NCBI GenBank assembly: GCA_949752795.1
Contig: OX457061.1
Location: 31,562,425-31,626,424, forward strand
Source of the DNA: Hyperoodon ampullatus
Lineage: Eukaryota > Chordata > Mammalia > Artiodactyla > Ziphiidae
Reading direction: 5' to 3'
DNA length: 64,000 bases
The translations under genes were made by a program, and so were the position numbers. Every line of letters begins with the position of its first letter. Position 1 is the first letter of the stretch. This document shows, in pieces, positions 10,721 to 22,579 of this stretch. The notes under the pieces are model-generated. The model worked only from the letters and a program-made list of their open reading frames with translations. It was not told the DNA's origin and ran no database searches.

Positions 10721-11740
10721 GAGGTCAGCTTGAAGAAGGTCATGGACACCTGAGAGTTCGTAGGTGATGTGACTGGTGTTGAGCTTGGGGGTAAGTGATG
10801 GGAGAAGAGGCTGTGGAGGTGGACAGAGGTGAGATGGTGAGGGGCCCTAGAGCCCAGACCAGCTCAGGACTTTACGCTGAGGCAGGTGAGAATCACTGGG
10901 GGATGGTGATGAAGGTGATCAGAATAGTAATAATAATAATAACAATAAAAAAACCCAACACACTTTTGTGCTATAGCATGGAGGATGAATTAGAGGGAAA
11001 TGAGACTTCAGGCTGTAACATCAGTTAGGAATTAAGAAGGCCTACACCCGGGCACCATCCGAGGCTGGGAAAGAGGGCGCGGGTACATTGGAGAGGTAGT
11101 CGACAGACCCTCTGGGCCGACAACCCTTCCTAGACAAGGATGACATTGCCGCTCATGAGAATGAGGGGTAGGGGATGAATCTGGTCTGGCCAGGTGAGTT
11201 ACAGGACCCCGTGGCAGTGTTTGCCAGGCAGGAGGCGATGCCAGTGCAGCGTTGCAGAGTGAGGTGTGAGCAAAGGTGCGCCTTTCCAGCCCTGAAGGAA
11301 CCCTGGCAGAGAAGCTCTCGTGGACTCTCTTCCCCTCCTGCAGCATCACCTGCAGCGCTGAGAATGGGTCTGGACCAGCCCCGAGGGAGGAGGTGTTCTC
11401 AGCTACGCTCCAGATGCATGTCCTCCTGCTGCCGGACCCTCATCTCACGCGTTAAGGTGTGCTCAGGCAGTGAGGGGAGAGAAAAGAGGGCAGACGCTTG
11501 CAGTGCAGCTGCAATTAAAATCAGGAATTAAAGAATCAGGCCCTTGCCAGGACTGTCAGCGGGGAAGAGGAGTAAGTTCAAATTAAACCGCACTTGATCT
11601 GGGTCCGAAATAGGTTTAAAGCAGCTCCACGAAGCCAGGGCAGGTCTTTAAATCAAAACCCAGCCTTTGGGGTTCCTTTTGTTAAAGAAATGCCCTTACT
11701 TGATGGAACACCAAAACCTCATTAAATTGCAAACACTGGA
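10721..11740. other. unique sequence, moderately GC-rich
   Basis: It contains a short (TAA)n tract at 10923-10948 and a GC-rich part at 11040-11420. The last 200 bases lie upstream of a TATA box at 11742 and include FOXA-like GCAAACA (about 11729-11735). No exon recognised. Confidence 0.4.
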
Positions 11741-11741
11741 C

Positions 11742-11749
11742 TATAAAAG
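11742..11749 (+). promoter_or_regulatory. candidate TATA box
   Basis: TATAAAAG. Initiation would be expected near 11772, giving a leader of about 40 bases before the ATG at 11811. Confidence 0.35.
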
Positions 11750-11810
11750 ATGGAGAATGAGCAATTCCACTTAAACGCTGCAGCTCTCCACACGTTGCCC
11801 CAGAAGGACA

Positions 11811-12846
11811 ATGAGTTCTAAAGGTCAGGGTTACACATGGCATGGTAAGTGTTTTTCTCCTTCTAACACTAAACAGGCTTGTAAAAGGGCCAATGTGAGA
11901 AAGAGGGAGAGAGAGAGAGAGAGAGACTGTAGTCAGCCTCCTTCAAGAATGAAAAATAAACTTTTTCCCCCCTGCAGAAAAAAAATTTTTTTAAACCCCT
12001 GAAGAAAAGCAGACAGCTGCTAACTAGTTGTCTAGCTGTCTATTTGTGGATACTTTTCCTTTCATCTTGTCCTATCTTTTGTGCTGTTTGAAATGTTTGG
12101 AGCTTAAGAGTGGAAGAACGCTCAGTGCAATCCAAACTCTTATTAAAAGAAAGGGAAATGGAGACAGCAAAGTTCTGACAACAAGTGTGTGTTTGGATGT
12201 CTGGGCCATATTCTGCCCAAACATCAAGCAGAGAAGCGATTTATTTTTAGCTAAATGAAGCTCCCCAAACACACTTCTATTAAAAAATACACAAGAAGAT
12301 AACATGTAGGAAGCCAGCCTATTTTGCGGGGAAGGCTGCCGAGAGATACAAATGGACCCTAAGACGGGTCCAGGACGAGAGGGGCCTCCTTCCCGGGCTT
12401 GGCCAGGGTCCCTTTGTGCTGCCTCATTGGAATGCTAATTTCTGCCCCATTGTCCTTCGGAAGCCACTCTGCTTTCTCTCACTGGAAGCCCTTTCTCACT
12501 CTCTTGTCTTTGGTGGTCTTCACCAGCTGCTCGTATTAGCCGAGAACCTCAGGAGATTTTATTTCTCTGAATGTCATTGTGCTCAGGCCTCATTTTTGTT
12601 TTTTGATCGATTCCTCAATTTGATTTTCATTTTTTTTTCTTGCATTCTTTGTCAGGGCTTAGACCACCAGATTATGGTTTCCTTGTCAAAATTAGAAACC
12701 CAAAGTGGACTGTCACAAGGATCCCGGGGTTTCTGCCTTTGACATCCATTTTGGAGGAAATGGAGATTGAAATCTTAGCAGGAGAATCTCTTCAGGGACT
12801 CTTTGATTTTTTTCCTTTAAAGGAACCAAGTCCTGCATTGAAATAA
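11811..12846 (+). other. candidate two-exon small gene, unknown product
   Basis: Seen: ATG at 11811 with A at -3, eleven codons (MSSKGQGYTWH) plus one base to 11844, then a near-ideal donor GTAAGT at 11845. A pyrimidine-rich acceptor ends at 12655 (ttttttttct...gtcag). The exon 12656-12846 joins in phase and stays open for 62 codons to TAA at 12844. The joined product would be 74 residues, starting MSSKGQGYTWHGLRPPDYGF, with no signal peptide or membrane segment. AATAAA at 12842-12847 overlaps the stop. I do not recognise the protein. Phase agreement could be chance. It could also be a non-coding transcript or nothing. Confidence 0.2.
11897..11926. repeat. (GA)n microsatellite
   Basis: A short GA tract within the putative intron of the 11811 structure. 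Confidence 0.85.
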
Positions 12847-13287
12847 ATACCTAGACTTCAGATGAGACGACATTGGATCAACAGAAGGCCCGAGCCTTTG
12901 TTTCTCTGGCTGTCTGCGTGCACCATAATTAGGGGGAGAGAGCTCAGGGAATCATCTGCAGCTCAGCTCTCACAGCCAGGTTTCTTTTCAAACTGAAGCT
13001 TTACCACAACACTCAGAAAATGTATTTGAAGGACTTGTCTGGGTGCCGGTGGTATGCCGTGGCCATGACAGAGGGGCAGGGGCAGGAGAGACGGGCTCTG
13101 CTCGTTCATGTCCTGAAATACCAAAAGCAGACAGCGTTTGGTCTGCACACCTCTGTGGTACTGACTGCTTTTTACCCGGCATAAACCTGAGTTGTCTCTT
13201 CTCTCATTTTTTCTACCGTATCAGGAGGCAGCTGGTGCAGGGTGACAGGGTGGTGTGATGGGAAAAGCCAGGGCAGGGGTCAAGCCA
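12847..13287. other. unique sequence, no gene seen
   Basis: A GT/T-rich element at about 12897-12920 could serve as the downstream element for the AATAAA at 12842. Nothing else recognised. Confidence 0.35.
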
Positions 13288-13450
13288 GATCTGACTTCTG
13301 CCACACCTCCCCTCTGGGCCTCAGTTTCCTTGCCTGTAGAATGGGGCTAGTCTACTCTCTGGTTGTGTGGATGATATGAGATCACGTATGTAGAGTTCCA
13401 GGGATCTGGAAGGCATTCAAGACATAGTAGTCCTGCCCTTCTAATGCTAG
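13288..13450 (+). repeat. MIR
   Basis: MIR phrase 'ctcagtttccttgcctgtag' followed by 'aatggggctagtctactctc'. Confidence 0.75.
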
Positions 13451-13564
13451 TCCTCCACGCCTGCCCCCATGGCAGGTTGAAGTATGATTCTAAACTTCAT
13501 ACGTAGCTTGATTCTGCCCCTTGACTGTGCTCTGCCTCTTCATGGCTCAGTGGTTTATTTGACC

Positions 13565-13866
13565 CCGCTGCTCTCCTGACCGCAGTGGTCTTTCCCCAGG
13601 TCTTCCCACGGCTCGTTCCTATGCATCATTCAAGCCTTAGCTCAAATGTCAAAGCCCTGTCTTGACCTGACTAAGATAGCCCTCCGTTGGTCCCTTTCTA
13701 ATAATCCTGTTTATTTTTTCATAGCACTTGCCACTATCTGAAATGTTTCTCTTCTTTTGCTTTGACTTGATGTGTGTTATCGACTTCCCTCTACCACAAT
13801 ATAAGACTGCAGGGATAGGACTTTTGTCTGTCTTGTTCACTAGCATACTGGCTGGCATCAAAGTTT
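13565..13866 (+). repeat. L2 LINE 3' fragment
   Basis: L2 order 'ccttagctcaaatgtcaaag', 'catagcacttgccactatct' and 'cttttgtctgtcttgttcac' is clear. Confidence 0.8.
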
Positions 13867-14280
13867 ATATGCTTTGGTCTGGTGCTGGCTGGGGATACAG
13901 CATGAATGAGACCCAGGTCCTGCTCTCCAGGAGTTTGCAGACATGTAAACAAATAATGAGGATGTGCACAGGATTCTTGCGATGATTCGATTGACTTTTG
14001 GCTTCCAGAGAGGAAACAGACATATACACACAATTACACAGTACTCTGAGGTCAATGCATCAATAAAAGTGTTCTAGGTATAGTTGTGACACCAAAGAAA
14101 GATTTGACAATTCTGCCTGGATGTCCCAGGTAAGGCTTCCAAGAGGAGAAGATAATTCAGGTGGGATTTGCAGGATGAAGAGCAGATTCTGGGTACGTAG
14201 GCTAGGGTGGAAGGCATTCTAGGCAGGGAACCAGCATGAAATGTGGAGACACAAAGCAGCGCCCAGCTGCGTCGGGGCAT
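13867..14280 (+). repeat. ancient LINE 3' fragment
   Basis: 'gagacccaggtcctgctctc' and later 'ggaaggcattctaggcaggg' match the L1M-class element seen elsewhere in the window. Confidence 0.5.
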
Positions 14281-14564
14281 ACCTTGTTCAAGTTTTTATA
14301 TTAAACCCGTAAAATTTCCTCATATTGGTTTCTGCTCTGCATTCCAACCTGTTAGGGTTGTTTTCAGTTCTTCACCCAACATCTGTGTTATTAATCATCT
14401 CTCCTGGCTTAGCATCATCAGAAATGTGTCCATAAAGCCCTATAAAATTGGTCAGCAGCTGGGACTGAAGAGGAAGAATGGCAATGGACATAGGAAGGGA
14501 GAGATTTGCCCAGGAAAGTGATGAAATTGAGCCACATCACAGCGGGGTCGGAATGTGGGGTGGA

Positions 14565-14700
14565 AAGAATCCTGGATCTGAAGGTGGAAGACTTGGATCC
14601 TCAGCTCTTTTCTGCCACTTCTTGTGTAGTCTTAGGTGGATCATTTAATCTCTCTAAACCTCAGTTTCTTCATCTGTAAAAAAAAAAAAAAAAAAAAAAA
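14565..14700 (+). repeat. MIR ending in poly(A)
   Basis: 'cctcagtttcttcatctgta' runs directly into 23 A at 14678-14700. The MIR 3' half is missing. The A run probably expanded from the MIR 'aaaatggg' region. Confidence 0.75.
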
Positions 14701-15227
14701 GAAACCCAAAACTATTAGTTTAATAATGGCAAGGGGTGGAATCATAGGAAAAAGTTTGAGGTTCCAAGGACTCTTTACCATCATTGAAGTGGTGCTAATG
14801 GCTACGAGAGCACCCAGAGGTGCTAGGATTCCATGGGCTTGAAATACCTCTTCTTATTCATTTGCTTTTTTCCCTAAGCATTTCCAAGTTTAGATTTATA
14901 AAGCATTTTCACTTCCATTTTTCCAATCTCCCCTACATTCATTTTTAACCCAGAGTATTGGTGTTTCTTCCACTTTATCAGTCAACAGTTCAGCACTGGA
15001 GAGATTTCTATCCCAGATCCTTCTCCAAGAAGTATATCAAATAATACCCAATTTTGGTGTATCTCTTCAAAGAGATGTTAGTGAAGATTGGAGAGAGTCA
15101 CTAGGCACCTCACCTTATGTCAGCATGTTAAATCCATTTTTCAGATTGCTTAGGGTATGGGCCTCTCTGTTGCTATGATATGAGTTGGAGTTCTGCCCTC
15201 CACTGGCTGTGCCATCAGGGTGTATAG
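14701..15227. other. unique sequence, no gene seen
   Basis: Nothing recognised. Confidence 0.4.
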
Positions 15228-15360
15228 TGTGAGATATTTAAGGAACCCCAGGCATCGTCTAATTCAGCTCTTTCATCTTGCAGAAGAAGAAACTGAGGCC
15301 CTGAAAGAGGAAGGGATTTGTTGAAGGCTTTGCAGTCAGTAAGTGAGCCAAAACAAAGCA
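15228..15360 (-). repeat. MIR-related fragment
   Basis: 'agaagaaactgaggccctga' with 'aattcagctctttcatcttg' upstream fits a reverse MIR/MIR3-like core. Confidence 0.55.
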
Positions 15361-15529
15361 GCAAAAGATAGACAACAAGAGAAAGAAAAAATCGCCCCGG
15401 TACAACCTTCACTATTCTATTCATATTTAAAATCTGTGTAAAAACTATCAATATACTAATTTGTCCCCAAAAGGATCAGGGTGACTTTTAAAAATATACT
15501 CTACAAAAAGATTTCTATAAAGTAATTGA

Positions 15530-16642
15530 GAATGAGAAGACAAGCCACAGATTGGGAGAAAATATATGCAAAACACATATCATTAAAAGACTGTTAGCCA
15601 AAAATATACAAAGCGCTCTTAAAACTAAAACAACCCAATTAAAAAATGGGCAAGTGATCTGAACAGACACCTCACCAGAGAAGCTATACAGATGGCAAAC
15701 ACCGTATGAAAAGATGCTCAGCATCACGTGTCATTAGGGAAATGCAAATTAAAACAACAATGTGATACCACTACACACTTATTAAAATGGCTAAAATCCA
15801 AACGACTGACAACATCAAAAGCTGGATAAGACGTAGAGCAACAGGAACTCTCGTTTATTGCTGGTGGGAATGCAAAATGGTACAGTCCTTTTAGAAGACA
15901 GTTTGGAGATTTCTTACAAAACTAAATAGTCTCTTACAATACAGTCCAGCAGTTGCACTCCTTGGTATTTACCAAAAGGAGTTGAAACCTCATGTCCACA
16001 AAAAACCTGCACACAGATAGCAGCTTTATTCATAATTTCCAAAACTTGGAAGCAACCAAGATACCCTTCAGTAGGTGAATGGATAAACTGTGGTACACCC
16101 AGGCAATGAAATAGTATTCAGTGCTAAAAAGAAATGTGCTATCAAGCCATAAAAAGGCCTTAAATGCCTATTACTAAGTGAAAGAAGCCAATCAGAAAGG
16201 ATCCATACTGTATGACTCCAACCATATGACATTCTGGAGAAGGCAAAACTATGAGCACAGTAAAAATATCAGTGGTTACTAAGGGCTGGGACTGGGGGAA
16301 GGGATTAAAAGATTGAACACAAGTGGAGCACAGGTCACTGAAACTATTCTGTATGATACTATAATGGTGGATACATGGCAATACACATTTATCCACACTC
16401 GTACAATATACGACACTAAGAGTGAACCCCAATGTAAAACTGTGGATTTTGGGTGATGCTGAGGTCAACTGGTGTCAATGTAGGTTCACAGATGATAACA
16501 GTAGCAGTCTGGCGAGTGATGCTTATAATGGGGGAGATTGTGCATAAGCCGGGGAAGGGAGTGTATAGGCATCCTCTACTTTCTGCTTAGTTTTGCTGTG
16601 AACCTAAAACTGCTCTATAAACTAAAGTTTATTAAAAAGTGT
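15530..16642 (+). mobile_element. L1 3' fragment (ORF2 end and 3' UTR)
   Basis: The first part encodes a broken version of the L1 ORF2 C-terminus, with phrases like 'gggaaatgcaaattaaaaca' and 'tattgctggtgggaatgcaa'. It continues through 'tggataaactgtggtacacc' to an A-rich end at 16642. Many stops. A loose repeat of TAATTGAG lies at each end. It reads as a placental L1MA/L1MB-age copy. Confidence 0.85.
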
Positions 16643-17335
16643 AATTGAGGAACTTAAAGCAAAAGGAAAATAATGACAGGGAAATAAATGTGAAACCTGG
16701 GTGAGGTTAATGGCTAAAATGTGTGCCTTAAATTTTTGCACGCTTTCTAGATGTGCGGCACATATTTAACCTCTGAGCAGATGATTCCAAAAGAGGAATC
16801 ATATTAGTATGCATTAGTATTCGTAAGTGACAAACAACTTAGCACAGGTAATCCTGGGACTAAGACCAGAGAAGAATTTCTCTCGTGTCTCTCTGTACTG
16901 GGGACAGGATGAAGTAGTGAACAATATCCTCCACGACATTTGCTATGTAATTAAAGCAAAGGGTTTCACAGGCAGAGGCCTTGGCCTTATAATGCAGTTT
17001 CCCCAAAGGGGTCCTCTAGTCTCAGTGATCACCTGGGGCATTCTGGCCTGGCAATGTGGGTCTACATGAGTAACAGGTTGGCAGGCCTCCTGAAAGAAAC
17101 GGTCACCGTAGGTGCTGAGGCTGGCTGCTACCTGTTGGGGGAGAAGAGGATGTCCTCAGTGTCTCAGGCAGCAGACTGGACACTGGTGAGGGTTGGCATT
17201 CACCCCCCGTTAATTAAATGCCAGGACGGTGGAGTGATTTCACATATAGCACTATAATTTTGTCGGCCTCCTTCCTTCTAAGGAACTTGTTTCATTTTCT
17301 GAAAGAATATTGCACCGGACTGAAAGAATGAGGAA
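16643..17335. other. unique sequence, no gene seen
   Basis: Nothing recognised apart from short open frames without support. Confidence 0.4.
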
Positions 17336-17880
17336 ATTCAAAAAAAAAAAATCAACTTCATTGAGGCGTAATTTGCATCCAATAAAATTTATGCATGCTA
17401 GTGTACAGGCTACTGACCCGTGAAACTCCCACCCCAGTGAAGACACAGAACATTTCCATCTCCTCGGACGGTTCTCTTAATGTCTCTCTCTTTTCAGTTA
17501 ATCTCTGCCTCCTGTCTCCCCTCCCTGTCCCCCACCCCAGGAAGATGCTGACTTGACTTATATCACTGCTGATTAGTTGTCTGGCTAGTGTTTCATATAA
17601 ATGGAATTATATAATGTGGGTTCTTCTTTTGTGTCTCGTTTCTTTCACTTTGCAGAATGTCTGTGAGTTTCATCAGTATCCTTGTGGATATCAGTAGTGC
17701 ATTCCTTCTTACTGTTGACTACTATTCCATTTCACAAATATACCACAATTTCTTTATCCATTCACCAGTTGATGAACATTATGGTTGTTTCCAGTGCTGG
17801 GACATTATGAATGAAGCTTCTATGAACATCCATGTACAACTGTTTGTGTGGACACACGTCATTTCTGCTACTACAGTGAC
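17336..17880 (-). mobile_element. L1 3' UTR/ORF2-end fragment
   Basis: The plus strand reads 'cataggaat'-type L1 antisense phrases: 'catataaatggaattatata', 'gactactattccatttcaca', 'tttatccattcaccagttga'. The poly(A) end is the A run at 17340-17351 as seen on the plus strand's left edge. Confidence 0.8.
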
Positions 17881-18289
17881 TAGTGGGTGGTGTCATGAGT
17901 TGAAGATTACTTACTGCTCACGTGCTGTATCTCTTCCTGCCTACTTCCTGCTTCCTTTTACCTTTCAACTAACTTAGCAGAGCTAAGAGGGTTCCTCTTG
18001 TATTTCTTATTCCCAGGTGGTAACACATTCTCAGGGAATGTCTCTTCTTTATGGCAATGCTCATTGTCCTCTCTGTTTGACCTACGATGGACTTTTTCAT
18101 TGAAGCTCCAGAGTGTTCTCTGGAGGTATGCCTGAACTTGCAAGTCCTCAATTTTGGCCTAGGGCAAGCCTGGTTCTAAAACACAGCTTTTCCCAGCGAG
18201 AACAACACGGGGGTGGGGGGGCGGATAACGTAGAGCTTACACTGTTTAACAACCCCCACCCTCCTGTTATTTTCTCTTATAAAATCCAG
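17881..18289. other. unique sequence, no gene seen
   Basis: Contains a G-rich spot at about 18211-18224. Nothing else recognised. Confidence 0.4.
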
Positions 18290-18465
18290 TTACTTGCCTT
18301 CATTATATTTGTCACGGTTGTTCATTATATACAATTTATTTGTGGTTTATTGATCAATGCTTGTCTCTTCCACTGCATTACTATTTTGTTAGCCACTGTG
18401 TACCCGGCACTGCACATGGTGCTTGGTTTGAGGAGGTGCCCAAAAATATTTGTTGAATGAATACA
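18290..18465 (+). repeat. L2 LINE 3' end
   Basis: Ends in 'gtacccggcactgcacatgg', 'tgcttggtttgaggaggtgc' and 'aatatttgttgaatgaata', the typical L2 terminus. Confidence 0.7.
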
Positions 18466-18779
18466 GAGGTTCCAGCCATCACCCTGCTCAGACTTTGAGA
18501 ACTGTGACTATGATCCAATCTCCATTATTGCATATTTCAGACTAGGATGGCTAAAATACATATATGTCACTGTAAGTAGGTGTCAGCTTGCTGGCCCTGT
18601 GAGAAAGTTTACCGAAGTTGCTAAGGGCATTCCGATTTCCCTTCCTCTGCTTAATGTATGTACAATGCCGAAAGCTGCCAAGCACCACTGGCTGAAGTGA
18701 TGTAGCTTCATCCTCATATTGATGGGGACTTGAGACCCAAAGGGCTTTTTCTAAGACATCAAGTCCTGTCCATTTCAAG
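18466..18779. other. unique sequence, no gene seen
   Basis: Nothing recognised. Confidence 0.4.
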
Positions 18780-18905
18780 CATAATGATTTTCGGATTTAG
18801 AATGGTAAGACTAGAGTTTGATTCTCAGCTCTACCACCAAGTCATTGTGATTTGGATCCAGGAACTGAACATCCTTGAGCCTCAGTTTCTAGTCTAACAG
18901 GACTT
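18780..18905 (+). repeat. MIR fragment
   Basis: 'ttctcagctctaccaccaag' and 'gagcctcagtttct' fit the MIR core. Confidence 0.6.
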
Positions 18906-19300
18906 TTGATATTGATCACAGCTCTTATGTCACTTCCAGTCACCTCCAAGCCAGTTGGTTTCTTTGACAGGTCCTCTCGTGCCATGAGTTTGAGTCCACT
19001 TATCTTCTGGATGCTTTCAACTGAACACATCTGAGTTTTCTATTCTCTTCTTATGGTGTAGGGTCCAGAGCTGAGAGCAGCCACCACTCACACTCAAGGT
19101 GTGGCCTGACTAGTGCAGAGAGGGACATGGCTGTTTTTCCCTTCTTCTGGGTGCACGTGTGTCTGTGCAGCTGAGGGTCACGTCAGCTCTCGTGGTGGAC
19201 ACATTACTCTGCCGATTCAGGTCCAGCTCCTCATTGATTAATAACCCCACCTCCTCTCTTTATGTCCGTCATTATTATCCTCGTTATTATTTTAAGTTTT
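18906..19300 (+). repeat. possible CR1/L3-like LINE fragment
   Basis: The succession 'ggtgtggcctgactagtgca', 'agagagggacatggctg' and 'cagctgagggtcacgtcagc' resembles the 3' region of ancient CR1/L3 elements. Weak and diverged. Confidence 0.35.
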
Positions 19301-20559
19301 TAAATTCAGTTTTAAGCACGCTTGCCATCTTGGTCACTCTAGAAAGTCAAACCCTCTTGGATATTGTCCTGTTGGTTCTCAATTTATCCTGTTACCTTTA
19401 GGTAAAAGCAGAAACCCCATTCTTGCCCTGATTTCCAGGAGAAATAAGGGCCAAAACAGCAAATTGTATTATTCTCTTTTTTTTGCCCATTCATCTCTGT
19501 GGGTAAATCCTCAGGGCAGTGTCACTTAATAACATTCGTGAGTTTTTATTATGTGCCAGGTGGTGTGTCCTGTTCAGTAGGGAAGATAGAAAAGAGGAAG
19601 AATACACTGCACGGTAATAAGTGCTTGGATGGGGGGGAAGTACAGGGGCTCAAACAGCAGGGAGGGACCCCAAACCACGGAACTGGAACAGCAAGCCCGC
19701 AGCTCATTGTACAGGCTAGAGGAACATTTAGGGTTGATCCTTGGGGGATTAGTGTCTAGTTCTTCAAATTCTTTGCATTTTGAGGCCTATGCTTCTCCCA
19801 GTCTTGCCATGCCATTAGCCAGCACCATATGAAAGAGGACCACTACATCTTGATGATTCATCCATTTCTTCATTCAATGAATATTGGAGGGTTTTCCAAG
19901 CGCAGGATCATAGCACAGAACAAAAGAAACAAAATCTCTGTCCTCAGGGAGATGGCATTCATAGTCTTTGGCCCAAACTGCTTTAGGTCATTTTGTACCT
20001 TCCTGACCGGTCCCCAGGATTCTTGGTTTCTGACTTCCTTGTTATTTGCCTATTTGTTTCTTCAGTGTAACCTTATAGCAGAGACCTAAGGCTGCTTCTC
20101 TGGAGTTTTCTCACTGATATGACCCAGACTCTTTCTGGCTGTATATATGACCTTTGAAAAAATATTCTCAGCTTGGTCAGAGCCCTGAGACCTGTTGCCT
20201 TCACACACATGCGTCTGGGTGCCAGCGGGTGGCCCACCACATGGGGTTTGTTTTAGCTACACGAGTCAAAACTAGAGAGCTGAGAAGCTGAGTGGGTCCA
20301 ATCAAGGGTGTGTCTTGATATCAGAGTGTGTTGTGTGTGGTTCATGGCAGAACTCCATGCTGGGCTGAGAATAAAGAGAACAAGTTGAACTTTACTGGGA
20401 AAGGGAGCCAGCAAGAGCTTTGCCATGTCTAGGACCGTGTCAGATGGGCTGAGATTTTGGGCAAGGATCTGGGCTCAGGAGGGAAACCAAGCCAGAAACT
20501 CCTCTTATGGCCTGTGACGAGCAATGATTGTGATGGGAAAGAAAAAAAAATAGTAATAA
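19301..20559. other. mostly unique sequence, no gene seen
   Basis: One old LINE piece lies at 19825-19960 ('catttcttcattcaatgaat', 'aaatctctgtcctcagggag'). A short A/TAA-rich tract lies at 20541-20562. Nothing else recognised. Confidence 0.45.
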
Positions 20560-20640
20560 TAATGACAAACACTGACAGTGTTTACAATGGACTAAACACA
20601 GTTCTAAACACTTAGCATATATTTACTAATTTAATTTAGT
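20560..20640 (-). repeat. MIR fragment
   Basis: 'cacagttctaaacacttagc' followed by 'atatttactaatttaattta' fits the reverse MIR 5' part. Confidence 0.55.
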
Positions 20641-20852
20641 TTGGGACTTTTCAGGGGGGTCTTGAAAGGATGCCATTTAAAAGGGGCTAAGATCCCTAGA
20701 GGGTCCCACTGAGGACAGACATCTCTGCAAAGGGCTCTCAGTGTTCTTCCTGTTTCTCCTAAGAATGTACCTTTATCATGCACGACTGGTATGATGCTGA
20801 AGGAGGGTAAGGGAAAACTTTTGTCCTCATGGCTGCGCAGTGTGGTGGGGAG

Positions 20853-21050
20853 GTTTTTGTTTTTTTTTTTTTTTTTTGCGGTACGCGGGCCTCTCACTGT
20901 TGTGGCCTCTCGCGTTGCGGAGCACAGGCTCAGCGGCCATGGCTCACGGGCCCAGCCGCTCCGCGGCACGTGGGATCTTCAGGGACCCAGGCACAAACCC
21001 GTGTCCCCTGCATCGGCAGGCGGACTCTCAACCACTGAGCCACCAAGGAC
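20853..21050 (-). mobile_element. CHR-2 type SINE, degraded
   Basis: Poly(T) to 20877, then the usual 'gcggtacgcgggcctctcac'. Compared with the other copies, 15 bases are missing between two AGGCTC repeats near 20925. The head end is altered ('ccaccaaggac' instead of 'ccaccagggaagccc'). I find no target duplication. Confidence 0.9.
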
Positions 21051-21906
21051 TGTAAACCTTTGCTACACCTGCTCCTTGCATCCAGGTGGGAGGGCAGACA
21101 TGACCTGCTGCTATCAGGCTGAAGAGGATAATGAAACCAATAAAAATTACGAAGAGTCCATGAACCAGGCTAGTCTTTGCTCTTCTCTTTGTCGTCCTGG
21201 AACCCCAGGGAAGCCATTGCATAAGTGGAGGTGCTGATAGTGGAAATGCTAGGGAAGGCAGAAACTGAGCTGATAGGGCTTCTTTCACAAATGTGCAAGT
21301 GGTCCTGCATTTACATGCTGCAGCCTCGTAAGTCTCCTGGAGAATAGGCCATGCCTTCTGCTTCTTGGAATTTTCCATGGCATTTGACTGTAGGAAAAAT
21401 CTGTTGACTTGAGTTCAAGGGTGGGCTTCTTTCCCCAGTGGAAGCTGGGTAAGATGACCTGAGGGGCTCAGTGGGTTTCTCTGAGTCTGAGTTCCAATGG
21501 GTGAGTGAAAGAAACTTATCTCTCAGCACACAGGAGGGGCTCATTAAATATGTGTTAAATAAAAGCCCTCTTCCTGACTGGACGCTGAATTATAAAATCA
21601 GGGTCAAAAGGGCATCTAAGAGTTACCTTGTTCAAGCAGTATTACTTACTTTCAGCCTTTTCTAGGCAAAGAGGAGAGAGTCCGAAATCCCTCTAGCAGG
21701 CAATTCACATAGTCTGAGGAACTCGGCTCCTGGCCTGAAGGACGTCTGTAGTGTTGTCCTTGTAAGCAGAGATACTTGTAAGCATGGGGACGACCTACTG
21801 AAGAATATTTGGATCCACCAGTGCATCAGCAAGGTTCCTACTGCAGAGAAAGGAAGACACAGAAAGATACTGCCCACAAAGGCTTACTTTTCTTCCCTCC
21901 CTGCTG
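21051..21906. other. unique sequence, no gene seen
   Basis: Nothing recognised. Frames of 71-116 codons on both strands lack support. Confidence 0.4.
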
Positions 21907-21910
21907 GTTG

Positions 21911-22418
21911 TGTTACTGACCGGGGTTCTTGGCCTTCCCCAGTCAGTAGAAATTGACTAGAGGCCAGACAGGAAATTCAGGCAAGGCTTTATTGCGGCCC
22001 CTGTTGGAGCAGCAGGGAGCAAGAACAAACAATAGGTTCCCTTGCTTGCTCACTCCCTGAGGGCGGCAAGATTATTCCTTATATGGGGTGAGGGTAGGTG
22101 TGTGTCCAGGGGTCAGGCCGGAGGGGTGGCTTAGGTGTTTTGCCCACCCCTTAGGTGGTGTTGTGTGCAGGGGGCATGCGCAGTACCCTGCTTTTGCTCC
22201 TGACACCCTGTTTTTGCTGCAGGCTCTTCAAAAGTGGCAGTTGGGTTTTTTTGGGTCTCTTCATATCTTTTGGGTCCAGAATTTGCCCCACCTGTGCAGG
22301 CACACAGTTATTTTTAGTCCCATACAGTTTCTTTCTATTTTGTTGCTCAAGGAGAGGTGTGTCCAGGGGAAAGCATTGCAGCACTGCTGCAAAGGGTCCC
22401 AGGTCCCAGCCTGTCTCA
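21911..22418 (-). mobile_element. solo LTR, class I ERV-like
   Basis: On the minus strand it begins TG (22418) and ends CA (21911), with a 4-bp duplication GTTG at 21907-21910 and 22419-22422. It has LTR order: U3, a TATA-like CATATAAGG (plus strand 22075-22088), then R with AATAAA (plus strand TTTATT at 21988-21993), then U5. No internal retroviral sequence is attached, so it is a recombined solo LTR. Length 508 bp and 4-bp duplication suit a gammaretrovirus-like (ERV1) origin. Family not named. Confidence 0.8.
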
Positions 22419-22422
22419 GTTG

Positions 22423-22579
22423 GGCTGTGGATCCTCCAGGCTTCCTGACTTGGGAGAAGCATAAACTGAATCCACAATCAGCTCTTAATTCACAGGTCTA
22501 CAATTATTGTCCTTGCAGATCTCATGAAAACTCTTTCTCAAGCTCTTTCATTAATGGACATTAGCCTTCAAGTTTTGTA
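22423..22579. other. unique sequence, no gene seen
   Basis: Nothing recognised between the solo LTR and the next MIR. Confidence 0.35.
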
